Assembly (NCBI RefSeq): GCF_014836885.1
Contig: NZ_JACSPY010000001.1
Location: 124,001 to 188,000, forward strand
DNA length: 64,000 nucleotides
DNA from: Brevibacterium gallinarum
GTDB taxonomy: Bacteria > Actinomycetota > Actinomycetes > Actinomycetales > Brevibacteriaceae
Direction of reading: 5' to 3'
Position 1 is the first letter of the stretch. Each line of letters opens with the position of its first letter. The position numbers and the translations under genes were made by a program. Of this stretch, positions 9,476 to 17,497 are shown piece by piece. Below the pieces are notes generated by a model, which was not told the origin of the DNA, ran no database searches, and saw nothing but the letters and a program-made list of their open reading frames with translations.

Positions 9476-12427
9476 ATGACTGATTCAAGACAGACACCGC
9501 CGGCGCTGCGCAGAATGCGCACCGCCGGCGTCGCTACGACTGTGACTCTGGCGATGACCCTTGGATTCGGCACCTCTGTCCTCGCTGCACCGTCGCAGCC
9601 GGCAGAGAGCGTCCCCCAGACGGCCCCCGAATCGACGACGAATCCCACCGACCTGGTCGACAGGCTCACCATCGCCTACACCGGCGAGACGACATTCGCT
9701 GAGGCGGAAGCCCTCGAGATCCCGGTCACCGTCAAGGGCCAGTCCGGCGACATCCTCACCCTCAGGCTCAAGCACGCCCAGAACAACGAGATCGTCGAAG
9801 GCACTGATACTGACGTCACGATCGGGGAAGACGGGACGGCAGAGGCAACCCTCGAAGTCGACAAGCTCGCACCGGGCACCTATGCGGTCACTGGCGGCGA
9901 CGACAACCTCATGAACTCCGACAAGACCTTCACCGTCGAAGAGTCCGGGGGTGCAGAAGCACCGGAGGCTGACGAGGAGTCCGACACTGAGGCAGACAGC
10001 ACAGACGCCGACGCGGAGCAGAGCGGCAACCGCGAAGACGGCCTCGACGAGTATTACCCCGAGCTGGCCAAGGAGCTGTTCGACGCAGACGGCGACGGCA
10101 CCTACGAGATCCCCGAGCCGGCCCCCGGCGGCAAGAGCACCGGAAACGTCCCGAAGGGCCTGGAGAAGCACTACGGCCAGGCACTCAACCTCTCAGCAGA
10201 GAACTGCGAGAAGCTCGGCCAGCCCAACTTCGAAGAGCGGATCGGCCGCGCACCTGAATGCGGTTACGTCATCATGCCGATCGACGCCGAGGACCCGAGC
10301 GCAGGCAACATTGCCGTCTCGGTCATGAAGGTCAAGGCCGGCAAGGTCGAGGACGGCACGTTCGTCGAGAACAAGAAGCCGCGCGGCACCGTGCTGTGGA
10401 ACCCAGGCGGCCCGGGCGGCTCCGGCATGACGCTCTCGGTCGCCGGCGCGCTCTACGAGCCCGACCTGGCCGCCGAATACGACATGCTCGGATTCGACCC
10501 GCGCGGCACCGGCACCTCGATGCCGTTCTCGCAGTGCTCCTCTGACGAGCAGATCGACAAGGACCGCGAGTCCAACCCGCACGGCAAGGACACCCGCGAG
10601 GAAGTCGAAGAAGCACTCAAGGACCAGACCGAGCGGTTTGCCAATGACTGCTTCGAGAACACCGGCAAGGCCTTCGACCTCGGTGAGGACGGCCAGAAGA
10701 AGCTCATGCAGCACCTGGGCACCTGGGACGCTGTGGGCGACATGGACCTCATGCGCTCGGCCTTCGGTGATGAGAAGCTCAACTTCATCGGCTTCTCCTA
10801 CGGCACGCGACTCGGATACGTCTATTCGCAGAAGTTCCAGGCCAACGTCGGTCGCCTCGTCCTCGACGGCGTCGTCGATCCCGGCAAGGTCGACGAGCTG
10901 GCGGCGATGAAGGCGATCAACGCGGCATCTGAGAAGTTCATGGACAGCGGCAGCGACGATCGGGCCGATGACGAAGACAAGACCATCAAGCAGGGTGCTG
11001 GCTTCCAGAACACCTTCGAGCAGTTCGCCAAGGACTGCACCGTCAAGGGTGCGCAGAACAAGACCTGGGGCGAACTGTGGCCCGAGGCCTTCGGGGAGAG
11101 CCCGATCGCTGACGAGACGTTCAGCTGTGCACTCGGGGACGGCGTCGAGGACGTCGATCAGCTCACCGATGCGAACGCGAAGCTGCTGCAGACGCTTGAG
11201 TCCAAGCCGCTGCCGACCGGGCAGCCGAACGACGAGCGGCTGGTCTCCTTCGCCGACGGCCGCACCGGCGTCTTCCAGGCGCTGTACTCCGAGAGCCTGT
11301 GGCCGCAGCTGGCCTACGGCCTCGCCGAGCTCAAGCAGGGTGAGACCGCCGGCATGCTCATGCAGCTGGCTGACAGCTACAACGACCGCGACGAGAACGG
11401 CCACTACGCGCCGATGCTCCAGGCGTTCACCAACATTCGCTGCACGGACGCCAACAGCTACGGTGACATGCCTGACATCGAGAAGGCACGTGACTTCGCT
11501 GAGCGCTACGACAAGGCCGCTCCGTTCCAGCGTTCGTCGAAGACTCCGGGTGAGTACGACTACTGCGACTTCTGGCAGTTCAAGGGCACCCTGCCCGCTC
11601 CGGAGAAGCTGACGAAGGTGCCGAACATCCTCGTCGTCTCGACGACGCATGACTCGGCCACCCCGTACCCGGCTGGCGTCAAGCTCGCTCGCGTCATCGA
11701 CGGCACCCTGCTGTCGGCCTCGGGTGCGTCGCACACCTCGTACATGAAGCGCGACCCGAACATGACCTGCGTCGACGACACGGTCAACGACTTCCTCATC
11801 AACGGTGACGTTCCTGAGGACGGCGACTACGGCAAGAAGCTCGACAAGCCCGACACCGTCAAGGACGATCGCGGCAACGACGTAACGCTCACGACCCAGT
11901 GCAAGGTCGAGACGTTCCGCTCGTCTGGCTTCTCGATCTCGACCGACAACGCGCACGCCGGTGAGAAGCTGCTCTACACCGCTGAGCACCAGGACGATGT
12001 CGACGACTACACCGTCGCCTTCGACGGCAAGAAGGTCGCTGAGGGCACGATGGACAACGGCGGCAACGCCGCCGGTCAGTTCACCGTCCCGGAGGACGCC
12101 AAGCCCGGCAAATACGAGGTCACCCTCGTCAACGCCGCCGGCGATGTCGTCGCCACTGACTTCCTCGAGGTCATGAGCGAGGACAAGCCCAAGGGCGATG
12201 ACGACGATGACTCCAACGGCGGTGGCGACACCGACAAGGACGACAAGGGATCGGACGACGACGGCAAAGGCAAGAAGGACGACGGCCGCGACAAGAATGC
12301 CGACAAGGACGGCAAGCTTCCGCGCACCGGCGCCGAGATCATGCCGTACCTGCTGCTCATCCTCGCCCTCATCGGCGGCGGTTCCGCAGCACTGTACAAG
12401 TCGCGCCGAGTCTCCTCGGACAGCTGA
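9476..12427 (+). CDS. Secreted, LPXTG-anchored tripeptidyl aminopeptidase-like alpha/beta hydrolase
   Basis: A 983-residue exoenzyme. Residues 1-38 form a signal peptide (twin basic clusters, hydrophobic core, ending SVLAAPS). A beta-sandwich-like domain (about 55-155) and an acidic linker precede the catalytic domain, which has an oxyanion segment NPGGPGGSG, nucleophile Ser441 in GFSYGTR, Asp726 in STTHDSATP and His753 in GASHTSY. This is the S33/TAP family with its C-terminal TAP domain. A second beta domain, an Asp/Lys/Gly-rich spacer and LPRTG (948-952) plus a membrane segment and RRVSSDS follow, so sortase should link it to peptidoglycan. Likely role: trimming peptides outside the cell. 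ATG 9476 is chosen from its leaderless promoter; longer starts at 9428 and 9470 remain possible. Confidence 0.88.
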   Translation: MTDSRQTPPALRRMRTAGVATTVTLAMTLGFGTSVLAAPSQPAESVPQTAPESTTNPTDLVDRLTIAYTGETTFAEAEALEIPVTVKGQSGDILTLRLKHAQNNEIVEGTDTDVTIGEDGTAEATLEVDKLAPGTYAVTGGDDNLMNSDKTFTVEESGGAEAPEADEESDTEADSTDADAEQSGNREDGLDEYYPELAKELFDADGDGTYEIPEPAPGGKSTGNVPKGLEKHYGQALNLSAENCEKLGQPNFEERIGRAPECGYVIMPIDAEDPSAGNIAVSVMKVKAGKVEDGTFVENKKPRGTVLWNPGGPGGSGMTLSVAGALYEPDLAAEYDMLGFDPRGTGTSMPFSQCSSDEQIDKDRESNPHGKDTREEVEEALKDQTERFANDCFENTGKAFDLGEDGQKKLMQHLGTWDAVGDMDLMRSAFGDEKLNFIGFSYGTRLGYVYSQKFQANVGRLVLDGVVDPGKVDELAAMKAINAASEKFMDSGSDDRADDEDKTIKQGAGFQNTFEQFAKDCTVKGAQNKTWGELWPEAFGESPIADETFSCALGDGVEDVDQLTDANAKLLQTLESKPLPTGQPNDERLVSFADGRTGVFQALYSESLWPQLAYGLAELKQGETAGMLMQLADSYNDRDENGHYAPMLQAFTNIRCTDANSYGDMPDIEKARDFAERYDKAAPFQRSSKTPGEYDYCDFWQFKGTLPAPEKLTKVPNILVVSTTHDSATPYPAGVKLARVIDGTLLSASGASHTSYMKRDPNMTCVDDTVNDFLINGDVPEDGDYGKKLDKPDTVKDDRGNDVTLTTQCKVETFRSSGFSISTDNAHAGEKLLYTAEHQDDVDDYTVAFDGKKVAEGTMDNGGNAAGQFTVPEDAKPGKYEVTLVNAAGDVVATDFLEVMSEDKPKGDDDDDSNGGGDTDKDDKGSDDDGKGKKDDGRDKNADKDGKLPRTGAEIMPYLLLILALIGGGSAALYKSRRVSSDS

Positions 12428-12473
12428 GCGATCAGCTGACACCTGAACCGCACGGTTCACGGTGAGCGATCCA

Positions 12474-12503
12474 CAGGGGCGGTCTCTTCGGAGGCCGCCC
12501 CTG
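12474..12503 (+). terminator. Terminator of the exopeptidase gene
   Basis: A 13-bp stem (12474-12486 with 12491-12503, one G-U pair) closed by a stable UUCG tetraloop, 47 bp after the stop. Its right arm is also the first unit of a 21-bp tandem repeat. Confidence 0.7.
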
Positions 12504-12553
12504 CGGTGTGTGAGACTGCCCCCGTCGTGTGTGAGGCCGCCCCTGCGGTGTGT
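12491..12553 (+). repeat. 21-bp tandem repeat, three units
   Basis: Units at 12491-12511, 12512-12532 and 12533-12553; units 1 and 3 are identical and unit 2 differs at a few bases. Because unit 1 forms the right arm of the terminator, unit 3 offers an alternative pairing partner for the same left arm. Confidence 0.8.
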
Positions 12554-12650
12554 GCTGAACGATGGCATCCGAGAGGTGCGAGTGCACCCGAGAGGCGCCC
12601 GGGGCGGGGAGTGCGCGGAACCTTCGACGGCGCCGCACGCAGAGCGCGCG

Positions 12651-13718
12651 TCAGTCCGTGGCGGTCAGTGACGGCCCGACGTTGACAGACAGGAAGATCC
12701 GCCGGAACTGCGCCTCCGACAGATACAGGTCGGTGCGCCGCGGGCGGCGGGAGCCCGGTCGCGGATCAGCGCCGCCGAGCGGATTGCGCAGATGGATGCG
12801 CAGCGGATCTGCACCGGCGGGCAACGGCCGGCCGTCCTCATCGACCCGAGCGATACCGCAGACAACGTAGACGTGACCGTTCATGACAGCGATCTGCCGG
12901 CCGGGATCATCCTCACGCGGGAGGAGCCGGGCCGGCTTCCAGCGCAGCAGCGTGGAGGCCACGACGGGCCGGCCCGTTCCCAGCCAGGATTGAACGGTGG
13001 CCAGCGGGGGTACCGGCCGGGCAGGGGCCATCTGACCGGTGAGCAGATAGAAGGCGTTGCCGGCGAAGCCGTGCTCGATCCCAGCGTAGGTGCCGCGTCC
13101 GAAGGTCACCGCGGCGGCCTTCTCGACAAGGCTGGCGAGATTCGCCCGGCCCCGGGAGTCCCCGGCGCGGTGGCGGGCGGGCACGAACGGGGAGATCGTC
13201 ACAGCCCGAGCCCGCAGCCCGGTGCGCAGTCGCACCTGGATGAGCCCATTGGGAAGCCGGTCGATGAGCGAGGCGGTGAAACCGGGCCGGGTGTGCTCGC
13301 AGGCGGCGAGGGCTGCGATGAACCAGCAGTCTCCCAGCCTGCCCTGCTGCACCTCAACAGGCGTCTCGATCACCCGGCCGGTCTCATCGGTGGGCACCTC
13401 GACACGGACGTCGAGAGCCTGGGAACCACGGGCGCGGGGCTCCAAGGCGGGCAGCGCTGCCAGGGCCGCTGCCGCCTCGGGCGCGGATGCGGGAATGAGC
13501 GCCTCGATCGCACGCGCTGCGCGGTGGTGATAGAAGCCGGCACGACGCAGCAGGCGGGGGAGAGGTGTGAAACGGGAATCCGGTTCGCCTAACAACTCGG
13601 CATTGAGCGCGCCGGCATCGGCGGGTGTGATGAGCGGCGCAGTCGCAGGCGCAGAAATGAGTGGCACGAACACACTGTTTCGTGTAGAGTAGTGGATTGG
13701 TCTGTGACCTCTGGACAT
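12651..13718 (-). CDS. Calpain-family (C2) cysteine protease
   Basis: About 355 residues if started at ATG 13716-13718. The calpain catalytic core is clear: Cys131 in QQGRLGDCWFIAALAA, His282 in MNGHVYVVCGI and Asn312 in HLRNPLGG. No signal peptide or calcium-binding repeats are seen, so it is probably cytoplasmic or exported by a non-Sec route. Bacterial calpains are sporadic and their substrates mostly unknown. The start is uncertain: no strong ribosome-binding site precedes the ATG, and GTG codons about 15 residues in are alternatives. The frame stays open into infA on the other strand, which I do not consider coding. It is convergent with the exopeptidase gene and divergent from infA. Confidence 0.75.
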   Translation of the reverse strand: MSRGHRPIHYSTRNSVFVPLISAPATAPLITPADAGALNAELLGEPDSRFTPLPRLLRRAGFYHHRAARAIEALIPASAPEAAAALAALPALEPRARGSQALDVRVEVPTDETGRVIETPVEVQQGRLGDCWFIAALAACEHTRPGFTASLIDRLPNGLIQVRLRTGLRARAVTISPFVPARHRAGDSRGRANLASLVEKAAAVTFGRGTYAGIEHGFAGNAFYLLTGQMAPARPVPPLATVQSWLGTGRPVVASTLLRWKPARLLPREDDPGRQIAVMNGHVYVVCGIARVDEDGRPLPAGADPLRIHLRNPLGGADPRPGSRRPRRTDLYLSEAQFRRIFLSVNVGPSLTATD

Positions 13719-13887
13719 GCCAGTTCCGTCTTTCTCCGGGTAGCTTAGCCCATCCGGCGAGCCGTGCGGAACCGGACACTCCGGGTCAGGACTGCCGGTC
13801 GAATCAGGCCCCACCCGGGCAGCCGAAGCGGGCCTGAGACACGAACGAACGCAGCATGTCTGCGGGAAAATGGGGTTGACGAACGAT

Positions 13888-14109
13888 ATGGCCAAAAAAG
13901 AAGGGGTCATTGAGATCGAAGGAACCGTTGTCGAAGCACTCCCGAACGCCTCGTTCCGGGTGGAGCTGACCAACGGCCACAAGGTTCTGGCGCACATCTC
14001 CGGAAAGATGCGCCAGCACTACATCCGCATTCTCCCCGAGGATCGCGTCGTGGTGGAGCTCTCTCCCTACGACCTGTCCCGCGGTCGCATCGTCTACCGG
14101 TACAAGTAA
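13888..14109 (+). CDS. infA: Translation initiation factor IF-1
   Basis: A 73-residue OB-fold factor that blocks the A site during initiation. The sequence [20 protein letters not shown] and the end [11 protein letters not shown] match IF-1 along the whole length. An upstream in-frame start at 13870 would add six unconserved residues. The gene is separated from map by 5.9 kb, and a hairpin with a T-run lies between it and rpmJ. Confidence 0.96.
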   Translation: MAKKEGVIEIEGTVVEALPNASFRVELTNGHKVLAHISGKMRQHYIRILPEDRVVVELSPYDLSRGRIVYRYK

Positions 14110-14139
14110 CAGATCTTTTCGACCGCTACTCTGCGTCGC

Positions 14140-14163
14140 CCCCAGGAAGCCTCCTGGGGTTTT
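14140..14163 (+). terminator. Intrinsic terminator or attenuator between infA and rpmJ
   Basis: An 8-bp stem CCCCAGGA/TCCTGGGG with a 4-nt loop followed by TTTT. It lies 30 bp after infA and 25 bp before rpmJ, so it could lower expression of rpmJ-rpsM-rpsK relative to infA. Confidence 0.75.
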
Positions 14164-14187
14164 CGCAGTCAGCAAGAAGGACTCACG

Positions 14188-14301
14188 ATGAAGGTTCACC
14201 CCAGCGTCAAGAAGGTCTGCGAGAAGTGCAAGGTGATTCGGCGTCACAGCCGCGTCATGGTGATCTGCGACAACCCGCGCCACAAGCAGCGCCAGGGCTG
14301 A
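14188..14301 (+). CDS. rpmJ: 50S ribosomal protein L36
   Basis: A 37-residue protein ([19 protein letters not shown], ending [10 protein letters not shown]). It keeps Cys11, Cys14, Cys27 and His32, so it is the zinc-binding (C+) form. AAGAAGG lies just before the ATG. The order infA-rpmJ-rpsM is standard. Confidence 0.95.
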   Translation: MKVHPSVKKVCEKCKVIRRHSRVMVICDNPRHKQRQG

Positions 14302-14506
14302 TCGCTCACTTCACGCAGACTCCCGTTCGCTCCTGCTAGATGCAGCTGCGAGCACCACACCCAAGCAGACCTCGCCCCCTGCGGCAGGCCAGGCCCAGCC
14401 TGACAGGCAGCAGGACGACACCCCCGGTTCGGAGGCCGGGGACCCGGGACACCTCGGGACAGGTCTGAGCAAGCACCTTCGAAACGAAAATACGGAGTAA
14501 GAACTT

Positions 14507-14875
14507 ATGGCACGTCTTGCCGGAGTCGACCTCCCGCGTGAGAAGCGCGTGGAAGTCGCCCTGACATACATCTATGGTGTGGGCCGCACTCGTGCGAGCC
14601 AGACCCTGACCGAGACCGGGATCAACCCGCACACCCGCGTCAAGGACCTCAGCGACGATGAGCTCGTGCAGCTGCGCGACTACATCGAGGGAACGTTCAA
14701 GGTGGAAGGCGACCTGCGCCGCGAAGTGGCCGCCGACATCCGCCGCAAGGTTGAGATCGGCTGCTACGAAGGCCTGCGCCACCGCCGCGGCCTGCCGGTG
14801 CGCGGTCAGCGCACCAAGACCAATGCGCGCACCCGCAAGGGCCCGAAGCGCACGGTCGCCGGTAAGAAGAAGTAA
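14507..14875 (+). CDS. rpsM: 30S ribosomal protein S13
   Basis: A 122-residue head protein contacting the P-site tRNA and the 50S bridge. It starts [24 protein letters not shown] and ends in the basic tail [24 protein letters not shown] family pattern. A 205-bp spacer with GC-rich dyads (for example CCCCGG/CCGGGG near 14421-14440) separates it from rpmJ. Confidence 0.97.
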   Translation: MARLAGVDLPREKRVEVALTYIYGVGRTRASQTLTETGINPHTRVKDLSDDELVQLRDYIEGTFKVEGDLRREVAADIRRKVEIGCYEGLRHRRGLPVRGQRTKTNARTRKGPKRTVAGKKK

Positions 14876-14917
14876 TCCCGCTTTCACCGAACACCCTCGA
14901 TCAGGAGTTTGAGATCT

Positions 14918-15322
14918 ATGCCTCCCAAGTCACGCGCAGGAGCAGTGCGCAAGCCGCGTCGTCGCGATAAGAAGAACATCGTCAACGGCCAGGCCCACAT
15001 CAAGTCCACGTTCAACAACACGATCGTCTCGATCACCGACCCCACAGGAGCTGTGATCTCCTGGGCTTCCGCCGGTGAGGTCGGATTCAAGGGATCGCGC
15101 AAGTCGACCCCGTACGCCGCGCAGATGGCCGCTGAGTCCGCTGCCCGCCGCGCCATGGAGATGGGCCTGAAGAAGGTCGACGTCTTCGTCAAGGGCCCGG
15201 GCTCGGGACGCGAGACCGCGATCCGCTCGCTCCAGGCCGCCGGCCTCGAGCTGGGCACCATCCAGGACGTCACCCCGACGCCGCACAACGGCTGCCGCCC
15301 GCCGAAGCGCCGCCGCGGCTGA
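14918..15322 (+). CDS. rpsK: 30S ribosomal protein S11
   Basis: A 134-residue platform protein near the mRNA exit. It has the basic N-terminus [37 protein letters not shown] and the end [19 protein letters not shown] 14918 is chosen over an upstream TTG because it follows AGGAG by about 10 bases and gives the family start. rpsD (S4) does not follow, unlike in mycobacteria. Confidence 0.97.
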   Translation: MPPKSRAGAVRKPRRRDKKNIVNGQAHIKSTFNNTIVSITDPTGAVISWASAGEVGFKGSRKSTPYAAQMAAESAARRAMEMGLKKVDVFVKGPGSGRETAIRSLQAAGLELGTIQDVTPTPHNGCRPPKRRRG

Positions 15323-15341
15323 GCCTCTCCGGTTCCCCGCT

Positions 15342-15382
15342 CCCGAGGCGGGCCGCCTGCTGGCAGGTGAGCCCGCCTCGGG
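15342..15382 (+). terminator. Long hairpin between rpsK and rpoA
   Basis: Arms CCCGAGGCGGG (15342-15352) and CCCGCCTCGGG (15372-15382) are perfect 11-bp complements; the 19-nt loop can form a small inner stem. There is no T-run. It may attenuate rpoA-rplQ relative to the ribosomal genes. The arms also contain the CCGAGGCGG motif seen in many other intergenic regions here. Confidence 0.6.
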
Positions 15383-15451
15383 CACGGGGGACCGGACGCA
15401 CTGTCCACCACCCGCAAGCGTTACGAGTACTGACTTACTCAACTAGTGCAT

Positions 15452-15477
15452 GCGAGCGTCATATAGCGGATGCTCGC
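15452..15477 (+). promoter_or_regulatory. Hairpin next to the rpoA ribosome-binding site
   Basis: A 9-bp stem with one G-U pair (15452-15460 with 15469-15477) and an AU-rich 8-nt loop ends just before AAAGGAAG of rpoA. It could tune translation initiation. No known autoregulator binding motif is recognisable. Confidence 0.35.
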
Positions 15478-15492
15478 TGAAAGGAAGCCCAC

Positions 15493-16485
15493 GTGCTCAT
15501 TGCACAGCGCCCCACGCTCACGGAAGAGGCTGTATCAGCCAATCGATCGCGCTTCGTCATCGAGCCGCTCGAGCCCGGATTCGGATACACCCTCGGCAAC
15601 TCGCTGCGTCGGACTCTGCTCTCGTCCATCCCCGGTGCCTCGGTTACGAGCATCCGCGTCGATGGCGTGCTGCACGAGTTCACCACGGTGCCCGGAGTGA
15701 AGGAGGATGTCACCGAATTCATCCTCAACCTCAAGTCCCTCGTCGTGTCCTCGGAGTTCGACGAGCCGGTCGTGGCCTACCTGCGCAAGCAGGGCCCGGG
15801 CACGGTCACCGCTGAGGACATCTCGGCCCCGGCCGGTGTGGAGATCCACAACCCCGAGCTCTACATCGCCACGCTCAACGAAGACGGCCGCCTCGACATG
15901 GAGCTGACCATCGAGCGCGGTCGCGGCTACGTGTCTGCTGCGCAGAACAAGAACGCCGACGCCGAGATCGGCCGGATCCCGGTCGACTCGATCTACTCGC
16001 CGGTGCTCAAGGTCACCTACAAGGTCGAAGCCACCCGTGTCGAACAGCGCACCGACTTCGACCGTCTCATCGTCGATGTCGAGACGAAGCCGTCGATCGC
16101 CCCGCGCGACGCCGTCGCCTCGGCCGGCAAGACCCTCGTCGAGCTCTTCGGCCTGGCCCGCGAGCTCAACGTCGAAGCCGAAGGCATCGACATCGGCCCC
16201 TCGCCGGTGGACGCTGCCCTGGCCGCCGATCTCGCGCTGGCGATTGAGGACCTCGACCTCACGGTCCGGTCCTACAACTGCCTCAAGCGCGAAGGCATTC
16301 ACACCGTCGGAGAACTGGTCGCCCGCAGCGAAGCAGACCTCATGGACATCCGCAACTTCGGTTCGAAGTCCATCGACGAAGTCAAGGCCAAGCTCAACGA
16401 GCTCGGACTCAGCCTCAAGGACAGCCCGGCGGGCTACGGCGAGGCTGGCGAAGAGATGAGCTACGTCGACGACGAGCAGTACTGA
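15493..16485 (+). CDS. rpoA: RNA polymerase alpha subunit
   Basis: A 330-residue alpha subunit. The N-terminal assembly domain has [22 protein letters not shown] and the C-terminal domain has [19 protein letters not shown] and [14 protein letters not shown], which binds UP elements and activators. Start is GTG 15493 after AAAGGAAG. The 170-bp spacer upstream holds two hairpins. rplQ follows after 36 bp with its own AAGGAG. Confidence 0.97.
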   Translation: MLIAQRPTLTEEAVSANRSRFVIEPLEPGFGYTLGNSLRRTLLSSIPGASVTSIRVDGVLHEFTTVPGVKEDVTEFILNLKSLVVSSEFDEPVVAYLRKQGPGTVTAEDISAPAGVEIHNPELYIATLNEDGRLDMELTIERGRGYVSAAQNKNADAEIGRIPVDSIYSPVLKVTYKVEATRVEQRTDFDRLIVDVETKPSIAPRDAVASAGKTLVELFGLARELNVEAEGIDIGPSPVDAALAADLALAIEDLDLTVRSYNCLKREGIHTVGELVARSEADLMDIRNFGSKSIDEVKAKLNELGLSLKDSPAGYGEAGEEMSYVDDEQY

Positions 16486-16521
16486 GCGGCTGACCGAACA
16501 GAGATTTCAAGGAGATAAACA

Positions 16522-17115
16522 ATGCCTACGCCTACCAAGGGCAACCGCCTCGGCGGCTCCCCGGCGCACGAGCGGGCGATGCTGAACAACATGGCGTCCC
16601 AGCTCTTCGAGAACAAGTCCATCACCACGACGGTGACGAAGGCCAAGCGCCTGCGCCCGGTCGCCGAGCGCCTCATCACCTTCGCCAAGCGCGGTGACCT
16701 GGCTGCCCGCCGTCGCGTCATGCAGCAGATCGGCGACAAGTCCGTCGTCCACGAGCTGTTCACCTCGATCGCCCCGGCTGTCGCCGAGCGTCCCGGCGGC
16801 TACACCCGCATCACCAAGATCGGTCCGCGCAAGGGCGACAACGCCCCGATGGCCGTCATCGAGCTCGTGCTCGAGGCCTACTCACCCAAGCAGGCCACGG
16901 TGAAGGAGGCCGAGGAGACCACCAAGGCCGCCGCTGCCGATGAGCCCAAGGCCGAGGAGACGCCGGCTGAGGACACCGCCGGTGACGACGAGACCCCCGA
17001 GGTCGAGCCGGACGTCACCTCCGGTGCCCAGGACGACGAGGCACAGGAAGCCGCTGAGCAGGCTGAGGATGCTGAGAAGGCCGACGCCGCCGAGCAGGCC
17101 GACGACGAGAAGTGA
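16522..17115 (+). CDS. rplQ: 50S ribosomal protein L17 with acidic C-terminal extension
   Basis: Residues 1-118 are a normal L17 ([45 protein letters not shown], ending [11 protein letters not shown]). Residues 125-197 are an extra tail of Glu, Asp, Ala and Thr. Shorter tails of this kind occur in other actinobacteria, but this one is more than a third of the protein. It closes the alpha operon before a strong terminator. Confidence 0.96.
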   Translation: MPTPTKGNRLGGSPAHERAMLNNMASQLFENKSITTTVTKAKRLRPVAERLITFAKRGDLAARRRVMQQIGDKSVVHELFTSIAPAVAERPGGYTRITKIGPRKGDNAPMAVIELVLEAYSPKQATVKEAEETTKAAAADEPKAEETPAEDTAGDDETPEVEPDVTSGAQDDEAQEAAEQAEDAEKADAAEQADDEK

Positions 17116-17150
17116 GTCGCTGAGCGTCCTGCAGCATCACGCTGAGCATC

Positions 17151-17183
17151 GCAGGCCCGGAACCGCTGAGGTTCCGGGCCTGC
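17151..17183 (+). terminator. Terminator of the rpoA-rplQ operon
   Basis: A perfect 14-bp stem (17151-17164 with 17170-17183) and a 5-nt loop, 35 bp after rplQ. There is no T-run. Confidence 0.8.
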
Positions 17184-17309
17184 ACTGCATTCAGACCGCA
17201 GGTGCGGGCAGCTCTGGACGGACCGTCAGGGTCAGGCGCTACGATCAAGGGACATTGACGCATACCGGCCCGTCAGCAGATGCGGGGCCGCGTCCGGAAA
17301 GGAGCGCAC

Positions 17310-17471
17310 ATGCCACTGAGGAACAAGAAGAAGCGCAAGCAGCAGGGCCGTTCGCCGCAGGAGGGCCGGGCACTTCTCGTCGGCCTGGCCAGCACCCTCC
17401 TCGGTGCAGCCGTCAGTGCGGTGACGCGCAAGATCACAGGCGACCGGCGCCGGCGAAGGAAGAAGAAGTGA
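17310..17471 (+). CDS. Small very basic protein of unknown function
   Basis: A 53-residue protein beginning MPLRNKKKRKQQGRSPQEG, with a hydrophobic segment ALLVGLASTLLGAAVSAVT in the middle and a tail of Arg and Lys (GDRRRRRKKK). Start ATG 17310 follows AAAGGAG by six bases. A possible -10 box (TACGAT, 17240-17245) lies upstream. The basic-hydrophobic-basic layout suggests a short membrane-inserted or nucleic-acid-binding peptide. I do not recognise the family. Confidence 0.6.
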   Translation: MPLRNKKKRKQQGRSPQEGRALLVGLASTLLGAAVSAVTRKITGDRRRRRKKK

Positions 17472-17497
17472 CGGACTACAGCTGAGCTTTGTTGAGC

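Noticed and set aside
10193..12568. A 791-codon minus-strand open frame opposite the exopeptidase gene
   Set aside because: It is antisense to a gene with clear signal, catalytic and anchor motifs. The composition is typical of a high-GC shadow frame and no domain is recognisable.
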